Of a stretch of 64,000 nucleotides of DNA, positions 47,100 to 57,504 are shown in pieces (positions within the stretch are counted from its first letter, which is position 1; every line of letters starts with the position of its first letter). The stretch comes from Photobacterium arenosum (GTDB lineage: Bacteria > Pseudomonadota > Gammaproteobacteria > Enterobacterales > Vibrionaceae): positions 124,001-188,000 of the forward strand of contig NZ_JACYTP010000005.1 in assembly GCF_014841115.1 (NCBI RefSeq), given 5' to 3'. The notes under the pieces were generated by a model. The model did no database searches and was not told the origin of the DNA. It saw nothing but the letters and a program-made list of their open reading frames with translations. The position numbers and the translations under genes were made by a program.

Positions 47100-47707
47100 C
47101 TTTGGTAGTCGGCCTGACTGGCGGCATTGGCAGCGGTAAGACCACAGTAGCTAACCTGTTTGCCAACTATGGCATTGATATTATTGATGCCGATCTGATT
47201 GCAAGAGACGTCGTGGCACCAGGCTCAGCAGGCCTGAAAGCCATTACTGAACGCCTCGGGAATGACATCCTGCTGACAGATGGCCAGCTCAATCGCAGTA
47301 AACTCAGAGAGGCTATCTTTAATGAGCCAGCGTTAAAAGCCTGGCTGGATAGCCTGCTGCATCCCATGATTCGCCAGCAAATGAAACAGGATATCAATAA
47401 AGCCACCTCGCCTTATTGTCTGTTAGTTGTACCCTTAATGGTGGAGAATCAGCTGCAAGCCATGACCGACAGACTGCTGGTGATTGATGTTCGGGAAGAC
47501 ATACAGATAGCCCGTACCACGGTTCGAGATAAGGTCAACGACGATCAGGTCCGTAAAATTCTGGCGGCCCAGGCCACCCGGGAACAACGGCTTGCGGCGG
47601 CTGACGATGTGATTGATAACAATGGTGACAGCCACCAGTTACGCGGTGAAGTTGCCCGGCTGCATCAGCAATATCTGCTCCTGAGTGAGCAGGCTGATCG
47701 CAATTGA
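47096..47707 (+). CDS. coaE: Dephospho-CoA kinase
   Basis: 203 aa. Final step of CoA synthesis, phosphorylating the 3'-hydroxyl of dephospho-CoA. P-loop GLTGGIGSGKTT, followed by DADLIARDVV and the LID-region Arg residues. It shares a 4-bp overlap with pilD, the order also found in E. coli relatives (coaE-zapD-yacG). Confidence 0.96.
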   Translation: MTLVVGLTGGIGSGKTTVANLFANYGIDIIDADLIARDVVAPGSAGLKAITERLGNDILLTDGQLNRSKLREAIFNEPALKAWLDSLLHPMIRQQMKQDINKATSPYCLLVVPLMVENQLQAMTDRLLVIDVREDIQIARTTVRDKVNDDQVRKILAAQATREQRLAAADDVIDNNGDSHQLRGEVARLHQQYLLLSEQADRN

Positions 47708-47745
47708 TACAGCGCTGATCAAGAGATGAATAACAGGCCCGCACT

Positions 47746-48510
47746 ATGCAGACTAACCGGCAGACAACCCGTTTTGAACACCCGTTAAACGAAAAAGTCC
47801 GTATTTACCTGCGACTGGAGTATTTATTGCTCCAAATGAATCACACCAGTGAATCGGAAGATCCCTGGCAATATCAGCTTTTTTTCCGTGCTTTGTTTGA
47901 TGTGCTGGATATTCTTGATCAGATCCAGGTGAAAAGTGAGCTGGCCAAAGATCTGGATAAGCAGCAGTCTCAGCTCAAGCTCTGGCTGGATGTCGACGGT
48001 GTAGATCAAAGTGCAGTGCTGTCGCTGCTGGATCAAATGGCTTCCATCCATCACAACCTGATCACAGCTCCGCGTTTGGGCCAGATCTTACGTGAAGATC
48101 GCTTTCTGGCCGGGATCAAACAGCGCTTCTCGCTGCCCGGCGGCAGCTGCTGTTTCGATTTGCCCAGCCTGCATCACTGGTTACATCTGTCGCAGGACGG
48201 CAAACAGGCAGATATGGCGTACTGGTTAGATCAACTCAAGCCAATGGCTCAGGCGATTCAGCTATGGCTGAGAGTCACCAGGGAATCCGGCCCCTTTAAA
48301 CCTCAGATAGCCCGCAACGGTTTTTTCCAGCATGAGGCGGAAAATGCCAGCCTGCTACGATTGCAAATTTGCCCCAGCTATGGGGTTTACCCTATGATAT
48401 CCGGTCACCGCAGCCGGTTTGCCATCCGATTCATGCCCTTTGATGAAGGGCAGAGCACGACGAGTAATCCGGTTAGCGAAAGAATTGAATTCACACTAGC
48501 GATTTGCTGA
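47746..48510 (+). CDS. zapD: Cell division protein ZapD (Z-ring cross-linker)
   Basis: 254 aa. It starts [20 protein letters not shown], the conserved FEHPLNE beginning of the family. ZapD binds the FtsZ C-terminal peptide and bundles filaments. It is predicted soluble, with a helical N-terminal and beta-rich C-terminal half. yacG starts 7 bp later. Confidence 0.95.
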   Translation: MQTNRQTTRFEHPLNEKVRIYLRLEYLLLQMNHTSESEDPWQYQLFFRALFDVLDILDQIQVKSELAKDLDKQQSQLKLWLDVDGVDQSAVLSLLDQMASIHHNLITAPRLGQILREDRFLAGIKQRFSLPGGSCCFDLPSLHHWLHLSQDGKQADMAYWLDQLKPMAQAIQLWLRVTRESGPFKPQIARNGFFQHEAENASLLRLQICPSYGVYPMISGHRSRFAIRFMPFDEGQSTTSNPVSERIEFTLAIC

Positions 48511-48517
48511 GGTTCCC

Positions 48518-48721
48518 GTGTCGCAACAAAGAACACCCACGATAGTCCAATGCCCTACCTGCCAGGCCGACGTTGTATGGGGAGAAGTCAGTCCGTACCG
48601 ACCTTTTTGCTCCAAACGTTGCCAGCTTATCGATTTAGGGGAATGGGCGGCAGAAGAAAAAGCCATACCCGGCGCCCCTGACATGTCAGACTCAGACGGC
48701 TGGTCAGAAGATAACGCGTAA
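48518..48721 (+). CDS. yacG: DNA gyrase inhibitor YacG (zinc protein)
   Basis: 67 aa. Four cysteines in CPTC and CSKRC (Cys-x2-Cys ... Cys-x3-Cys) form the zinc site, and the following [12 protein letters not shown] is the family signature. In E. coli it binds GyrB and inhibits gyrase. The start codon is GTG, just after zapD. Confidence 0.92.
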   Translation: MSQQRTPTIVQCPTCQADVVWGEVSPYRPFCSKRCQLIDLGEWAAEEKAIPGAPDMSDSDGWSEDNA

Positions 48722-48723
48722 CA

Positions 48724-48744
48724 TAGCGGGTCAACAGCCCGCTA
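48724..48744. terminator. Hairpin between convergent yacG and mutT
   Basis: TAGCGGG / CCCGCTA with a 7-nt loop, between the two stop codons. No T-run is seen, so the role is uncertain. Confidence 0.4.
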
Positions 48745-48759
48745 CCAAATCTGCTGGTT

Positions 48760-49158
48760 TTATCGGGCCAGCAGCTTATCAATAACCGGATAGTTGGCTT
48801 CGGGGAAAGTGAATTCCCGCAGCGCATCCAATGTCACCCATTGGCCGGGTTGTCCCTCACGGCCGTACGCTTCGCCATCAAAGGCCTTGATTAGGAAAAA
48901 ATCGAACTTTAAGGCTTTTTCCGGATAGTCATGCTCTAACTCAATAAAGTGCTCCAGCTCGGTGGCTGTAATCCCCACTTCTTCGTTCAGTTCACGAATA
49001 ACCGCTTGCTCTGCCGTTTCTCCCAGCTCTACCTTACCGCCGGCAAATTCCCAGAAGCCGCCTTTATGGGCCGTTTCGGCACGACGGGTGATGAATACTT
49101 TATCCTGCTGGCGGTTCAGGATAATGCCCGCCGATATCCAGACTCGTTTTTTATTCAC
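48760..49158 (-). CDS. mutT: 8-oxo-dGTP diphosphatase MutT
   Basis: 132 aa. The complete Nudix box runs from GGKVELGE to RELNEEVGI (Gx5Ex7REUxEExGU). It hydrolyses oxidised dGTP and so prevents A:T to C:G transversions. It lies downstream of secA on the same strand, as in E. coli, but a strong terminator separates them. Confidence 0.95.
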   Translation of the reverse strand: MNKKRVWISAGIILNRQQDKVFITRRAETAHKGGFWEFAGGKVELGETAEQAVIRELNEEVGITATELEHFIELEHDYPEKALKFDFFLIKAFDGEAYGREGQPGQWVTLDALREFTFPEANYPVIDKLLAR

Positions 49159-49227
49159 GCTGCTTACCTGTTCAAATACTATTTCGCTCTGTCAGCAGAG
49201 CACTTGACTGATTTTAACCTTTGACAG

Positions 49228-49258
49228 AAAAAAACAAAGGCCGCATTCGCGGCCTTTG
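49228..49258 (-). terminator. Terminator of secA
   Basis: CAAAGGCCGC / GCGGCCTTTG, a 10-bp perfect stem with a 4-nt loop, followed on the minus strand by seven T residues, 18 bp after the secA stop. Confidence 0.93.
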
Positions 49259-49276
49259 AATAATTACCTTGCCAAA

Positions 49277-51994
49277 TCAGCTAATTCGGCCATGGCATTG
49301 TTTGTATTTCTTGCCAGAACCGCAAGGACACGGCTCGTTGCGGCCAACCTTACGCTCACCGGCCGGGGAATCTTCCCCGCCCTGACTGGTTTCGGCCACG
49401 GCACTGGCTGCTTCCTGATGGTTGAATTGCTGGCGACGGGCCATTTCTTCGGCCATGCGCTGGCGTTCCGCTTCGACACGTTCCACTTCATCCTGCTGCT
49501 GCACCCGTACCTTGCTCAGGATAGCCACGACGTCGGTTTTCAGGTTTTCAAGCATGCCCTGGAACAGTTCGAAAGACTCACGCTTATATTCCTGTTTCGG
49601 GTTCTTCTGAGCGTAACCGCGCAGATGAATCCCCTGACGCAGATGATCCATAGCCGCCAGATGCTCTTTCCAGAGTGTATCCAGATTCTGCAGCATCACG
49701 GTTTTCTCAAAGTTACGCAGCACTGGGGCGCCAACAGCTTCTTCTTTGCTGCTGTACACACTGACAGCTTCAGCAACAATGCGCTCGCGTAATGCTTCCT
49801 CATACAACTTATCATCGCTGTCCAGCCACTGCTGAACCGGTAAATCCAGGTCAAAGTCTGCTTTCAGGCGCTCTTGCAGGCCAGGGATATCCCACATTTC
49901 ATCCAGTGACTGCGGTGGAATATAGGTATCTATCACGCTGTTCAGCACATCTTCGCGATTATGCGAAATCATTTCACTGATATCATCGGCGTGCATCAGT
50001 TCATCACGCAGTTCGTACACCACTTTACGCTGGTCGTTCGCCACATCATCAAATTCCAGCAACTGTTTGCGGATATCGAAGTTACGGCCTTCAACTTTGC
50101 GCTGCGCATTCTCGATGGCTTTCGTCACCCATGGGTGTTCGATAGCTTCACCTTCTTCCATGCCCAGCTTTTTCATCATCGCGGACACCCGGTCTGAGGC
50201 GAAAATACGCATCAGGCCATCTTCCATCGACAGGTAGAAACGTGAAGAACCGGCATCCCCCTGACGACCGGCACGGCCACGCAGCTGGTTGTCGATCCGG
50301 CGCGATTCATGGCGTTCAGTGCCTATGATATGCAGGCCACCCGAGTTAAGCACCGCAGCATGACGCTCTTTCCATGCCGTCTTAACAGCAGCAATTTGCT
50401 CCTCAGTCGGCTCTTTCAGGGCTTCGACTTCACTCTGCCAACTGCCACCCAATACGATATCGGTACCTCGACCAGCCATATTGGTCGCGATAGTCACCGA
50501 GCCAGGTTTACCTGCCTGAGCAACGATATCCGCTTCTTTTTCGTGGAATTTGGCATTCAGAACCTGATGCGCTATACCGGCTTTTTTCAGCTGGCTGGAA
50601 AGCAGCTCAGACTTTTCAATCGAGACCGTACCCACCAGCACTGGCTGACCATTGGCAACACGGGCATGAATATCTTCGGTGATAGCGACGAATTTTTCTC
50701 TTTCGGTCATGTAAACCAAATCACCCATATCATCACGGATCATAGGCTTATTAGTTGGCACAACCACAGTTTCCAGGCCATAAATGCTTTGGAATTCGAA
50801 GGCTTCGGTATCCGCTGTCCCCGTCATACCAGACAGTTTTTCATACAGGCGGAAATAGTTCTGGAAAGTGATAGAGGCCAGCGTCTGGTTTTCATTCTGG
50901 ATTTTAACGCCTTCTTTGGCTTCAACCGCCTGATGCAGACCTTCAGACCAGCGACGGCCCGGCATGGTACGACCCGTGTGTTCGTCAACAATGATGACTT
51001 CGTTATCTTTGACGATATAGTCAACATCACGCTCAAACAACACATGCGCACGCAGTGCAGCATTCACATGGTGCAGCAGAGAAATATTGGCAGGTGAGTA
51101 TAAGGTGTCGTCTTCTTGCATCAACTCGCGTTGCTTCAGCAATTCTTCGACAAACTCCTGACCATTTTCTGTCAGGTGAACCTGCTTTGATTTCTCATCA
51201 ACCGTGTAGTGGCCTTCACCACGATATTCTTCGCTGTCTTCCTTGTCCTCTTTGACAAGCTCAGGGATCAGTGTGTTGATCTGGGTATAGAGCTCAGAGC
51301 TGTCTTCAGCAGGGCCGGAAATAATCAGAGGGGTACGGGCTTCATCGATGAGGATGGAGTCCACTTCATCCACAACCGCAAAAAAACGTTCACGCTGCAC
51401 TCGGTCTTCCGGTCGGAAAGCCATGTTGTCACGCAAGTAATCGAAGCCAAACTCGTTGTTGGTGCCGTACAATATATCGCACGCATAGGCTTCTTTTTTC
51501 ACCGGTGGCGGCATCTGAGACAGGTTCACGCCCACTGTCATTCCCAGGAATTCAAACAGTGCCCGATTGGTTTCTGCGTCACGGCTGGCCAGGTAATCAT
51601 TCACTGTCACAATGTGAACGCCTTTGCCCGTCAGTGCGTTGAGATAAGCCGGCAGAGTGGCTGTCAGTGTTTTACCTTCACCAGTGCGCATTTCTGCAAT
51701 TTGGCAGTCATTGAGCACCATACCGCCGATAAGCTGCACATCAAAATGACGCATACCGAACACACGCTTAGAGGCTTCGCGTACGGTTGCGAAGGCTTCA
51801 GGCAGCAGCTGATCCAGCGATTCTCCCTGTTCCAGACGCTGACGGAACTCTGCCGTCTTAGCCTTCAGCTCTTCATCCTGCAGGCTTTCAAATTGTGGTT
51901 CTAGCTTGTTGATCTCATCAACAATTTTACGCAAACGTCGAATGGTACGGTCGTTGCGGCTGCCGATAACTTTAGTCAGTAGTTTTGATAACAT
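49277..51994 (-). CDS. secA: Preprotein translocase ATPase SecA
   Basis: 905 aa, the usual gammaproteobacterial length. The motor drives preproteins through SecYEG. Walker [13 protein letters not shown]-like [29 protein letters not shown] and the C-terminal zinc tail [16 protein letters not shown] are intact. secM, the E. coli secretion monitor, is absent; dciA stands upstream in the opposite direction. No good ribosome binding site lies right before the ATG; a 29-codon ORF ends two bases before it. Confidence 0.97.
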   Translation of the reverse strand: MLSKLLTKVIGSRNDRTIRRLRKIVDEINKLEPQFESLQDEELKAKTAEFRQRLEQGESLDQLLPEAFATVREASKRVFGMRHFDVQLIGGMVLNDCQIAEMRTGEGKTLTATLPAYLNALTGKGVHIVTVNDYLASRDAETNRALFEFLGMTVGVNLSQMPPPVKKEAYACDILYGTNNEFGFDYLRDNMAFRPEDRVQRERFFAVVDEVDSILIDEARTPLIISGPAEDSSELYTQINTLIPELVKEDKEDSEEYRGEGHYTVDEKSKQVHLTENGQEFVEELLKQRELMQEDDTLYSPANISLLHHVNAALRAHVLFERDVDYIVKDNEVIIVDEHTGRTMPGRRWSEGLHQAVEAKEGVKIQNENQTLASITFQNYFRLYEKLSGMTGTADTEAFEFQSIYGLETVVVPTNKPMIRDDMGDLVYMTEREKFVAITEDIHARVANGQPVLVGTVSIEKSELLSSQLKKAGIAHQVLNAKFHEKEADIVAQAGKPGSVTIATNMAGRGTDIVLGGSWQSEVEALKEPTEEQIAAVKTAWKERHAAVLNSGGLHIIGTERHESRRIDNQLRGRAGRQGDAGSSRFYLSMEDGLMRIFASDRVSAMMKKLGMEEGEAIEHPWVTKAIENAQRKVEGRNFDIRKQLLEFDDVANDQRKVVYELRDELMHADDISEMISHNREDVLNSVIDTYIPPQSLDEMWDIPGLQERLKADFDLDLPVQQWLDSDDKLYEEALRERIVAEAVSVYSSKEEAVGAPVLRNFEKTVMLQNLDTLWKEHLAAMDHLRQGIHLRGYAQKNPKQEYKRESFELFQGMLENLKTDVVAILSKVRVQQQDEVERVEAERQRMAEEMARRQQFNHQEAASAVAETSQGGEDSPAGERKVGRNEPCPCGSGKKYKQCHGRIS

Positions 51995-51996
51995 GG

Positions 51997-52086
51997 CTAT
52001 GCCGTTTTACTCTTTGTGATGTCAGATCCCAGCACATGCGCAGGCTGAGTACTCAATAAATTGCAATCAAAACGAAGCCCTTCCAT
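51997..52086 (-). CDS. Candidate 29-codon leader ORF upstream of secA
   Basis: It begins [12 protein letters not shown] and ends ITKSKTA, with TAG two bases before the secA ATG. A GGAAGG ribosome binding site lies seven bases upstream of its ATG. The peptide is not hydrophobic and resembles no family I know; it is not SecM. The geometry suggests translational coupling to secA, whose own ribosome binding site is weak. It could still be a chance frame. Confidence 0.35.
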   Translation of the reverse strand: MEGLRFDCNLLSTQPAHVLGSDITKSKTA

Positions 52087-52151
52087 GCTCCGCCCTTCCC
52101 AATACTATTCGTTAACTTCAAGCTGGGTTGAAAACAAATGTCTGTGATGGA

Positions 52152-52201
52152 GATATTGTGTTTCCCTTGCTAAATTTCAAGGGCAATCAAGGCACAATAT
52201 C
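52152..52201. repeat. Nested inverted repeat between secA and dciA
   Basis: Outer arms GATATTGTG (52152-52160) and CACAATATC (52193-52201), inner arms CCCTTG (52164-52169) and CAAGGG (52178-52183), with an asymmetric internal loop and an 8-nt apical loop. It is not followed by a clear T-run. It lies 66-115 bp upstream of the 29-codon ORF. The rest of the 402-bp region 51995-52396 should hold the divergent promoters; TGTTATGAT near 52266 is a possible extended -10 box for dciA. Confidence 0.8.
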
Positions 52202-52396
52202 ATGCTTTACGAATTGGAACCATGCACCTCAACGCCAGAAAAAGCGCAGGCCGCTCCCTTAATTTGTTATGATAAAAAATATTCTCTGGTCCGCCTATCA
52301 TTAAGGCGATAACTTAGTGATCAGATAGTAAAATTTAGATCTCACTCCGTTCGGTGCGTTCTTTACATTCATTAAATTCATTTTTACGGCGTCAAA

Positions 52397-52855
52397 ATGA
52401 GAGATCACCGCCCACAAACAACAGCCAGCCTGCTGGATGATGAAACGGCATTGGGCAATATCCAGCAAAGAGCCATGGCATTGCATAAGCTCAATGTGCA
52501 GGTACAGCAGCATCTCAATTGCGCGCAACTCTGCCGTGTCAGCAACTACCGGCAAGGAATATTAGTGATTGAAGTCGCATCGGCGGCCTGGTCAATGCGG
52601 CTGAATTATGAACGGAACCAGTTGATACAACGGCTCCGTGAACATATGCTGCCTCAGCTTCAGGATATCAGGGTCAGTGTCAATCCGGTTCTGGCGGCAA
52701 CGACAGTGAAAACCAACAGCACCTCTGTGCTGAAACGTAAGCCCATTTCACAAAAAGCTGCGCAGTCTCTGATGGAAACCGCTCAGGATGCCCCAGCCAA
52801 AGTCAAAGCCCGTCTGGAGCGACTGGCTGCTCTCGCCAAACAAAACAACCAGTAA
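52397..52855 (+). CDS. dciA: DciA, replicative helicase (DnaB) loader, DUF721
   Basis: 152 aa. The DUF721 domain fills the N-terminal two-thirds: LGNIQQRAMALHKLNVQVQQ, then CRVSNYRQGILVIEVASAAWSMRLNYERNQL. The C-terminal third is basic and low-complexity, probably disordered (KVKARLERLAALAKQ at the end). DciA is the ancestral bacterial DnaB loader; E. coli replaced it with the phage-derived DnaC. It occupies the locus where E. coli carries secM, between secA and lpxC. Confidence 0.88.
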   Translation: MRDHRPQTTASLLDDETALGNIQQRAMALHKLNVQVQQHLNCAQLCRVSNYRQGILVIEVASAAWSMRLNYERNQLIQRLREHMLPQLQDIRVSVNPVLAATTVKTNSTSVLKRKPISQKAAQSLMETAQDAPAKVKARLERLAALAKQNNQ

Positions 52856-52871
52856 CCGGCACTACAGGTGA

Positions 52872-52902
52872 AAAAAAACGCCAGACAGAGTCTGACGTTT
52901 TT
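52872..52902. terminator. Bidirectional terminator between dciA and lpxC
   Basis: An AAACG-x-CAGAC / GTCTG-x-CGTTT stem with one mismatch and a 3-nt loop, A-run left and T-run right. Confidence 0.87.
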
Positions 52903-52918
52903 CTTTAATTGCTTAGCT

Positions 52919-53836
52919 TTACGCCAGTACCATGCCAGGCTGGGCAAAGGTTACCGGTACTTCGGCTTCGTCCTGGAATGTCGACCATTCAAAGGCTTCC
53001 TGATCAGCAAGTACAGCGCGCAGTAGCATGTTGTTCAGGGCATGACCGGATTTATAAGCCACCATTTCACCAATAATGTTGTGACCACACATATACAGGT
53101 CGCCGATAGCGTCGAGTACTTTGTGCGTCACCAACTCATTGTCGAAACGCAGACCTTCATCGTTCAGAATGCGATAATCATCAAGCACGATAGCATTATC
53201 GAAGCTGCCACCCAGACACAGGTTCTGAGACTGCAGATACTCAATATCACGCATAAAACCGAAAGTACGGGCACGACTGATATCTTTCACAAACGACTGG
53301 CTGGAAAAATCCAGTACCAGACGCTGCTGCTCGGAATCAATCGCCGGATGATTAAATTCAATCGCGAAATCCAGACGGAAACCGTTATACGGTCGCAGCT
53401 CCGCCCATTTATCGCCATCTTCAACGCGAACAGTTTTTTTCAAACGCAGAAAACGCTTAGGCGCATTCAGCGTTTCAATGCCGGCAGATTGCAACAGATA
53501 AATAAAGGGGCTGGCGCTACCGTCCATAATAGGAATTTCCGGTGCGTCCACTTCCACAATAACGTTATCAATACCCATACCAGCAAGGGCAGCATTCAGG
53601 TGCTCGACAGTTGAGATGCGTACGCCCTGATCATTCACCAGTGCGGTGCACAACATAGTATCTCGCACAGAATCTGCATTAGCCGGGAAATCCACCGGCG
53701 GATTTAGATCCGTACGACGATAGATTACACCAGTATTTGCGGCAGCAGGCCGCAGAATAAGCGTCACTTTACGCCCGGAATGCAAACCCACTCCAATCGT
53801 TTTAACGATGCTTTTTAGTGTACGTTGTCTGATCAT
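52919..53836 (-). CDS. lpxC: UDP-3-O-acyl-N-acetylglucosamine deacetylase LpxC
   Basis: 305 aa, E. coli length. First committed step of lipid A synthesis. Zinc ligands are in [10 protein letters not shown] (His) and HKVLDAIGD (His, Asp), with the catalytic SGHALNN His. It is the last gene of the leftward division cluster, 115 bp after ftsZ. The C-terminus ends MVLA, resembling the non-polar tail by which FtsH recognises E. coli LpxC. Confidence 0.97.
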   Translation of the reverse strand: MIRQRTLKSIVKTIGVGLHSGRKVTLILRPAAANTGVIYRRTDLNPPVDFPANADSVRDTMLCTALVNDQGVRISTVEHLNAALAGMGIDNVIVEVDAPEIPIMDGSASPFIYLLQSAGIETLNAPKRFLRLKKTVRVEDGDKWAELRPYNGFRLDFAIEFNHPAIDSEQQRLVLDFSSQSFVKDISRARTFGFMRDIEYLQSQNLCLGGSFDNAIVLDDYRILNDEGLRFDNELVTHKVLDAIGDLYMCGHNIIGEMVAYKSGHALNNMLLRAVLADQEAFEWSTFQDEAEVPVTFAQPGMVLA

Positions 53837-53951
53837 CTGCTTACTCGTCTCAACTGACTGATGACTATTTATCGGCCACCAATCTGCAAACTTGAGGGCG
53901 GCCAGGCGCTCATATTACCACCAAACGTGACCTAACCCAAATTTTTTAAAC

Positions 53952-55136
53952 TTAGTCTGCCTGCTTGCGCAAAAATGCTGGGATATCCAGATAGTCATGA
54001 TCGGCTTGCTGCTTAGGCTTAGCGGCCGTAGCGGCTGACCCTGACTGAACACTTTTCTCAGCAACAGCGGGTTGTGCCGGCGTTTTAGCTGCGATCGGTT
54101 CTTCCTTCTCCTGGATCACAGGCTTTTCCTGTGCTGCAGGCTTGGCTGAGCTGGTGACCAGAGTAATATCCGGACGAGACTCTTTACCAATACCGGTTGC
54201 CACAACTGTCACACGCAGCTCATCGGTCATATCCGGATCCAGAGACGTACCGATCACCACAGTTGCGTTATCAGAAGCAAAAGCTTTCACTGTATTACCG
54301 ACAGTTTCAAACTCGTCCAGACGCATATCCAGACCGGCAGTAATGTTCACCAGAACACCACGGGCACCAGCCAGATCGATGTCTTCCAGCAGCGGGCTGG
54401 AAATCGCCATTTCTGCTGCTTCTTCCGCTCGGTCTTCACCTGTCGCAACACCGCTACCCATCATGGCATGACCCATTTCGGACATCACAGTACGTACGTC
54501 TGCAAAGTCGACATTGATCATACCCGGGCGGGTAATCAGCTCAGCAATACCCTGAACGGCGTTTTTCAGTACGTCGTTTGCTTTTGCAAAAGCGTCTAAC
54601 AGCGTGATACCACGCCCCAGCACTTTCAGCAGCTTCTCGTTTGGAATCGTAATCAACGAATCAACGTGTTTGGACAGCTCTTCAATGCCCTGTTCCGCAA
54701 ACGCCAAACGTTTTTTGCCCTCAAAGCTGAATGGCTTAGTGACAACAGCAACCGTTAGAATTCCCAGTTCTTTCGCTACTTCAGCAATGATAGGCGCCGC
54801 ACCTGTACCTGTGCCGCCCCCCATGCCTGCAGCGATGAAGACCATATCAGAACCTTCTAATGCTTCCCTGATCGCTTCACGATCTTCCAGGGCTGAATCA
54901 CGACCAACCTGAGGGTTAGCGCCTGCGCCCAAACCTTTGGTGATATCACCACCAATCTGGATCACTGTGCCGACGTTACTCTTACGCAAAGCCTGCGCAT
55001 CAGTGTTAACACTGATAAAGTGTACGCCTTCGATCGATTCACGAACCATGTGATCGACAGCGTTACCACCACCACCGCCAACGCCAATGACCTTAATTAC
55101 CGCTTCATCAGACAATTCCATCATCGGTTCAAACAT
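53952..55136 (-). CDS. ftsZ: Cell division GTPase FtsZ
   Basis: 394 aa. Tubulin homologue that forms the Z ring. The signature [12 protein letters not shown] binds GTP; the T7 loop is around [11 protein letters not shown] Pro/Ala/Lys-rich linker (about 318-378) leads to the C-terminal peptide [14 protein letters not shown], the docking site for FtsA, ZipA and ZapD. It follows ftsA by 33 bp. Confidence 0.98.
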   Translation of the reverse strand: MFEPMMELSDEAVIKVIGVGGGGGNAVDHMVRESIEGVHFISVNTDAQALRKSNVGTVIQIGGDITKGLGAGANPQVGRDSALEDREAIREALEGSDMVFIAAGMGGGTGTGAAPIIAEVAKELGILTVAVVTKPFSFEGKKRLAFAEQGIEELSKHVDSLITIPNEKLLKVLGRGITLLDAFAKANDVLKNAVQGIAELITRPGMINVDFADVRTVMSEMGHAMMGSGVATGEDRAEEAAEMAISSPLLEDIDLAGARGVLVNITAGLDMRLDEFETVGNTVKAFASDNATVVIGTSLDPDMTDELRVTVVATGIGKESRPDITLVTSSAKPAAQEKPVIQEKEEPIAAKTPAQPAVAEKSVQSGSAATAAKPKQQADHDYLDIPAFLRKQAD

Positions 55137-55169
55137 GTGTTCTCTCCGTTCTTCCTGTTCGCATCAGGT

Positions 55170-56426
55170 TTAAAATTCTTTTCTTAGCCAACCACTAATT
55201 TTAGTGAACAGACCTGCAACTGACCGTTTTGGTTCAAGTTCACCATCTTCAAATGTCTGACTGTCCTTTCCGTAATGCAGTAAGCCTACTGCTGTCGCGT
55301 AATGCGGGGCCTGGACATAGTCCGTTAAACCACTCAATGCCAGCGGTCGGCCTAAACGTACCTGATTACGGAATACCCGCTCAGCACATTCGACCAGCCC
55401 TTCCATCTGTGAGGCTCCACCGGTTAACACTATCCCAGCGGCCAGCTGGTGTTTAACACCCGTATTACGCAATTGTTCTTGTATTTCCACCAACTTTTGA
55501 TTAACCAGACCCAGCAACTCGCTGTATCTCGGTTCAATGACTTCGGCCAATGTCTGGCTTTGCAGGCTGCGCGATGGCCGACCTCCCACACTCGGTACGT
55601 CGACTTTGGCATCTTTACTGACCAGCTCGCTCAGTGCACAACCGTACTTCACTTTGATTTCCTCAGCATCACCTGGCGGTGTGCCAAAGGCATAAGCGAT
55701 ATCGCTGGTGACCACATTGCCTGCGTAAGGAATCACTTCCGCATGCCGCAATGCACCACCTGTCCAGACAGCCATGTCCATGGTGCCACCACCAATATCT
55801 ATCACGCACACACCCAGTTCACGCTCATCTGCCGTCAGTACAGCATAACTGGCAGCCAGCCCGGAGAAGATCAGTTGATCCACTTTCAGGCCGCAACGCT
55901 CTACGGCTTTCACTATGTTACGTGCCATATCATTATGGCAAGTGATCATATGAACGCTGGCCTCCATCCGGACGCCGGACAAACCCACAGGGTTCTTGAT
56001 ACCTTCCTGGTAGTCAATGGCGAACTCTTGCGGAATCACATGCAGAGTGCGATGCTCATCGCTGATTTTCACCGATTTGGCAGTATGAATGACGTTATCC
56101 ACGTCATCCTGAGTCACTTCTTTATCAGAAATCGGCACCATGCCTTTTTCGGTCTGGCAACGAATATGTTTACCAGACAGCGACAAATAAACAGAGGCAA
56201 TTTGGCAGTCGGCCATTAATTCTGCCTGGTCAACCGCCCTTTGCACAGATTTGACGACAGATTCCAGATCATTGACGCCGCCTTTGTCCATGCCTTTAGA
56301 CGGACTGCTGCCCACACCAATGACATTCACCTGGCCGTCAGGTAATGCTTCGCCGACCAAAGCGCATACTTTGGAAGTACCGATATCAAGGCCAACAATG
56401 AGTTTTTTATCTGTAGCCTTCGTCAT
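55170..56426 (-). CDS. ftsA: Cell division protein FtsA (actin-like)
   Basis: 418 aa. Actin/Hsp70-fold ATPase: LIVGLDIGTSKVCALVGE (phosphate 1), VIDIGGGTMDMAVW (phosphate 2) and VLTGGASQMEGL (adenosine). The C-terminal amphipathic helix ISGWLRKEF anchors it, and so the Z ring, to the inner membrane. It lies 26 bp downstream of ftsQ. Confidence 0.97.
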   Translation of the reverse strand: MTKATDKKLIVGLDIGTSKVCALVGEALPDGQVNVIGVGSSPSKGMDKGGVNDLESVVKSVQRAVDQAELMADCQIASVYLSLSGKHIRCQTEKGMVPISDKEVTQDDVDNVIHTAKSVKISDEHRTLHVIPQEFAIDYQEGIKNPVGLSGVRMEASVHMITCHNDMARNIVKAVERCGLKVDQLIFSGLAASYAVLTADERELGVCVIDIGGGTMDMAVWTGGALRHAEVIPYAGNVVTSDIAYAFGTPPGDAEEIKVKYGCALSELVSKDAKVDVPSVGGRPSRSLQSQTLAEVIEPRYSELLGLVNQKLVEIQEQLRNTGVKHQLAAGIVLTGGASQMEGLVECAERVFRNQVRLGRPLALSGLTDYVQAPHYATAVGLLHYGKDSQTFEDGELEPKRSVAGLFTKISGWLRKEF

Positions 56427-56452
56427 TAGCGCACGCTCTTTTCCTGAACCAC

Positions 56453-57205
56453 TTATTCATTATTCTGTTGCCATCCAACAGCAACACCTGTGTCGTAGCG
56501 GAGGTCAACATAATCAACGGCTTTACCCTGCTGTTCCAGATCCGGGTATAACCATAAAAACCGTTTGATACGCTCAATTCTGGCTTCCCGACCCAACTCC
56601 AGCCGGATTCCATTGCTTAGCCAGATTCGCCATGACCGCCGCTCATTTAACGACAGCCTGACAATTTCTAAACCGCCGCGCTGCAACTCGGGTTGCATTT
56701 CACGCCAGGTTTTGAGCATTTCCTCACTGCTGCCATCCGGTCCTTCCAGCGTTACCATAGGCTCGCCCGACACATCGGAAGACGGGGCATGAAACACCTG
56801 CCCTTGCAGGTTAACCAGATACTTGTCATTCCAGACAGCAGCTGGTTGATGCTCAACCAGATACACTTTTACGGTATCCGGCCATTGCTTTCGTACCGAT
56901 GCCTGGGCAACCCAGGGTAAAGACTCCAGGGCATGCTGAAGCTCGTCCACATCCTGAAGCATAAAACTGCCCAGTGAGCCCATTTCAAGAATGCCCTGTC
57001 TGACCTGATTTGTGGTCAGATGATGCAGCTCACCCTGAATAATCAATTGGGATAACGGCAATCGGTTTGCATCTGTCATCCAGTGCACTACCGCGACAAA
57101 CAACCAAGCCATAGCGGTTATGACCAGCACCAGAAAGCTTAAACCCCGCCACTGGGACAAAGTACTGCCAATCAAGTTACTCTGTTTCAAGGCTGTTTCT
57201 GTCAT
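56453..57205 (-). CDS. ftsQ: Cell division protein FtsQ
   Basis: 250 aa. A short cytoplasmic tail, one TM helix (about residues 25-43), then a periplasmic POTRA domain and a beta domain. It scaffolds FtsB-FtsL in the divisome. In enterobacteria ddlB lies between murC and ftsQ; here only 299 bp of non-coding DNA does. Confidence 0.95.
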   Translation of the reverse strand: MTETALKQSNLIGSTLSQWRGLSFLVLVITAMAWLFVAVVHWMTDANRLPLSQLIIQGELHHLTTNQVRQGILEMGSLGSFMLQDVDELQHALESLPWVAQASVRKQWPDTVKVYLVEHQPAAVWNDKYLVNLQGQVFHAPSSDVSGEPMVTLEGPDGSSEEMLKTWREMQPELQRGGLEIVRLSLNERRSWRIWLSNGIRLELGREARIERIKRFLWLYPDLEQQGKAVDYVDLRYDTGVAVGWQQNNE

Positions 57206-57504
57206 GGTTTAACACTTTATTTCCTGAATCATGTCAGTCTGCCGTTATTTTATGGACCAGACAAGACAAGTGATGACTTATCAGCCACAAAATTTCACCA
57301 GAATCAGGATATAACAACAAAGCTGGCCGATTATACCGACCAACTCGATGCTCTCCAACCATTGTTCGCAATTTCCTGTGCTTAGACATCAAAGTGCATG
57401 CAAAAGCAGGATTATTCTGGCTTTCTCTTCAAGCTTAGCGAAGAAGTGCAAGAAAGTGACACAAAATAATCCAGATTTTAGCGTTTAAATGCCACACCGG
57501 CATA
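57206..57504. other. Non-coding gap between murC and ftsQ, with a long imperfect hairpin
   Basis: The place of enterobacterial ddlB. A nested inverted repeat at 57409-57472 has outer arms GGATTATT / AATAATCC and inner arms CTTTCT / AGAAAG. It should hold a promoter for ftsQAZ; I could not fix its boxes. No ddlB remnant was recognised. Confidence 0.5.
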
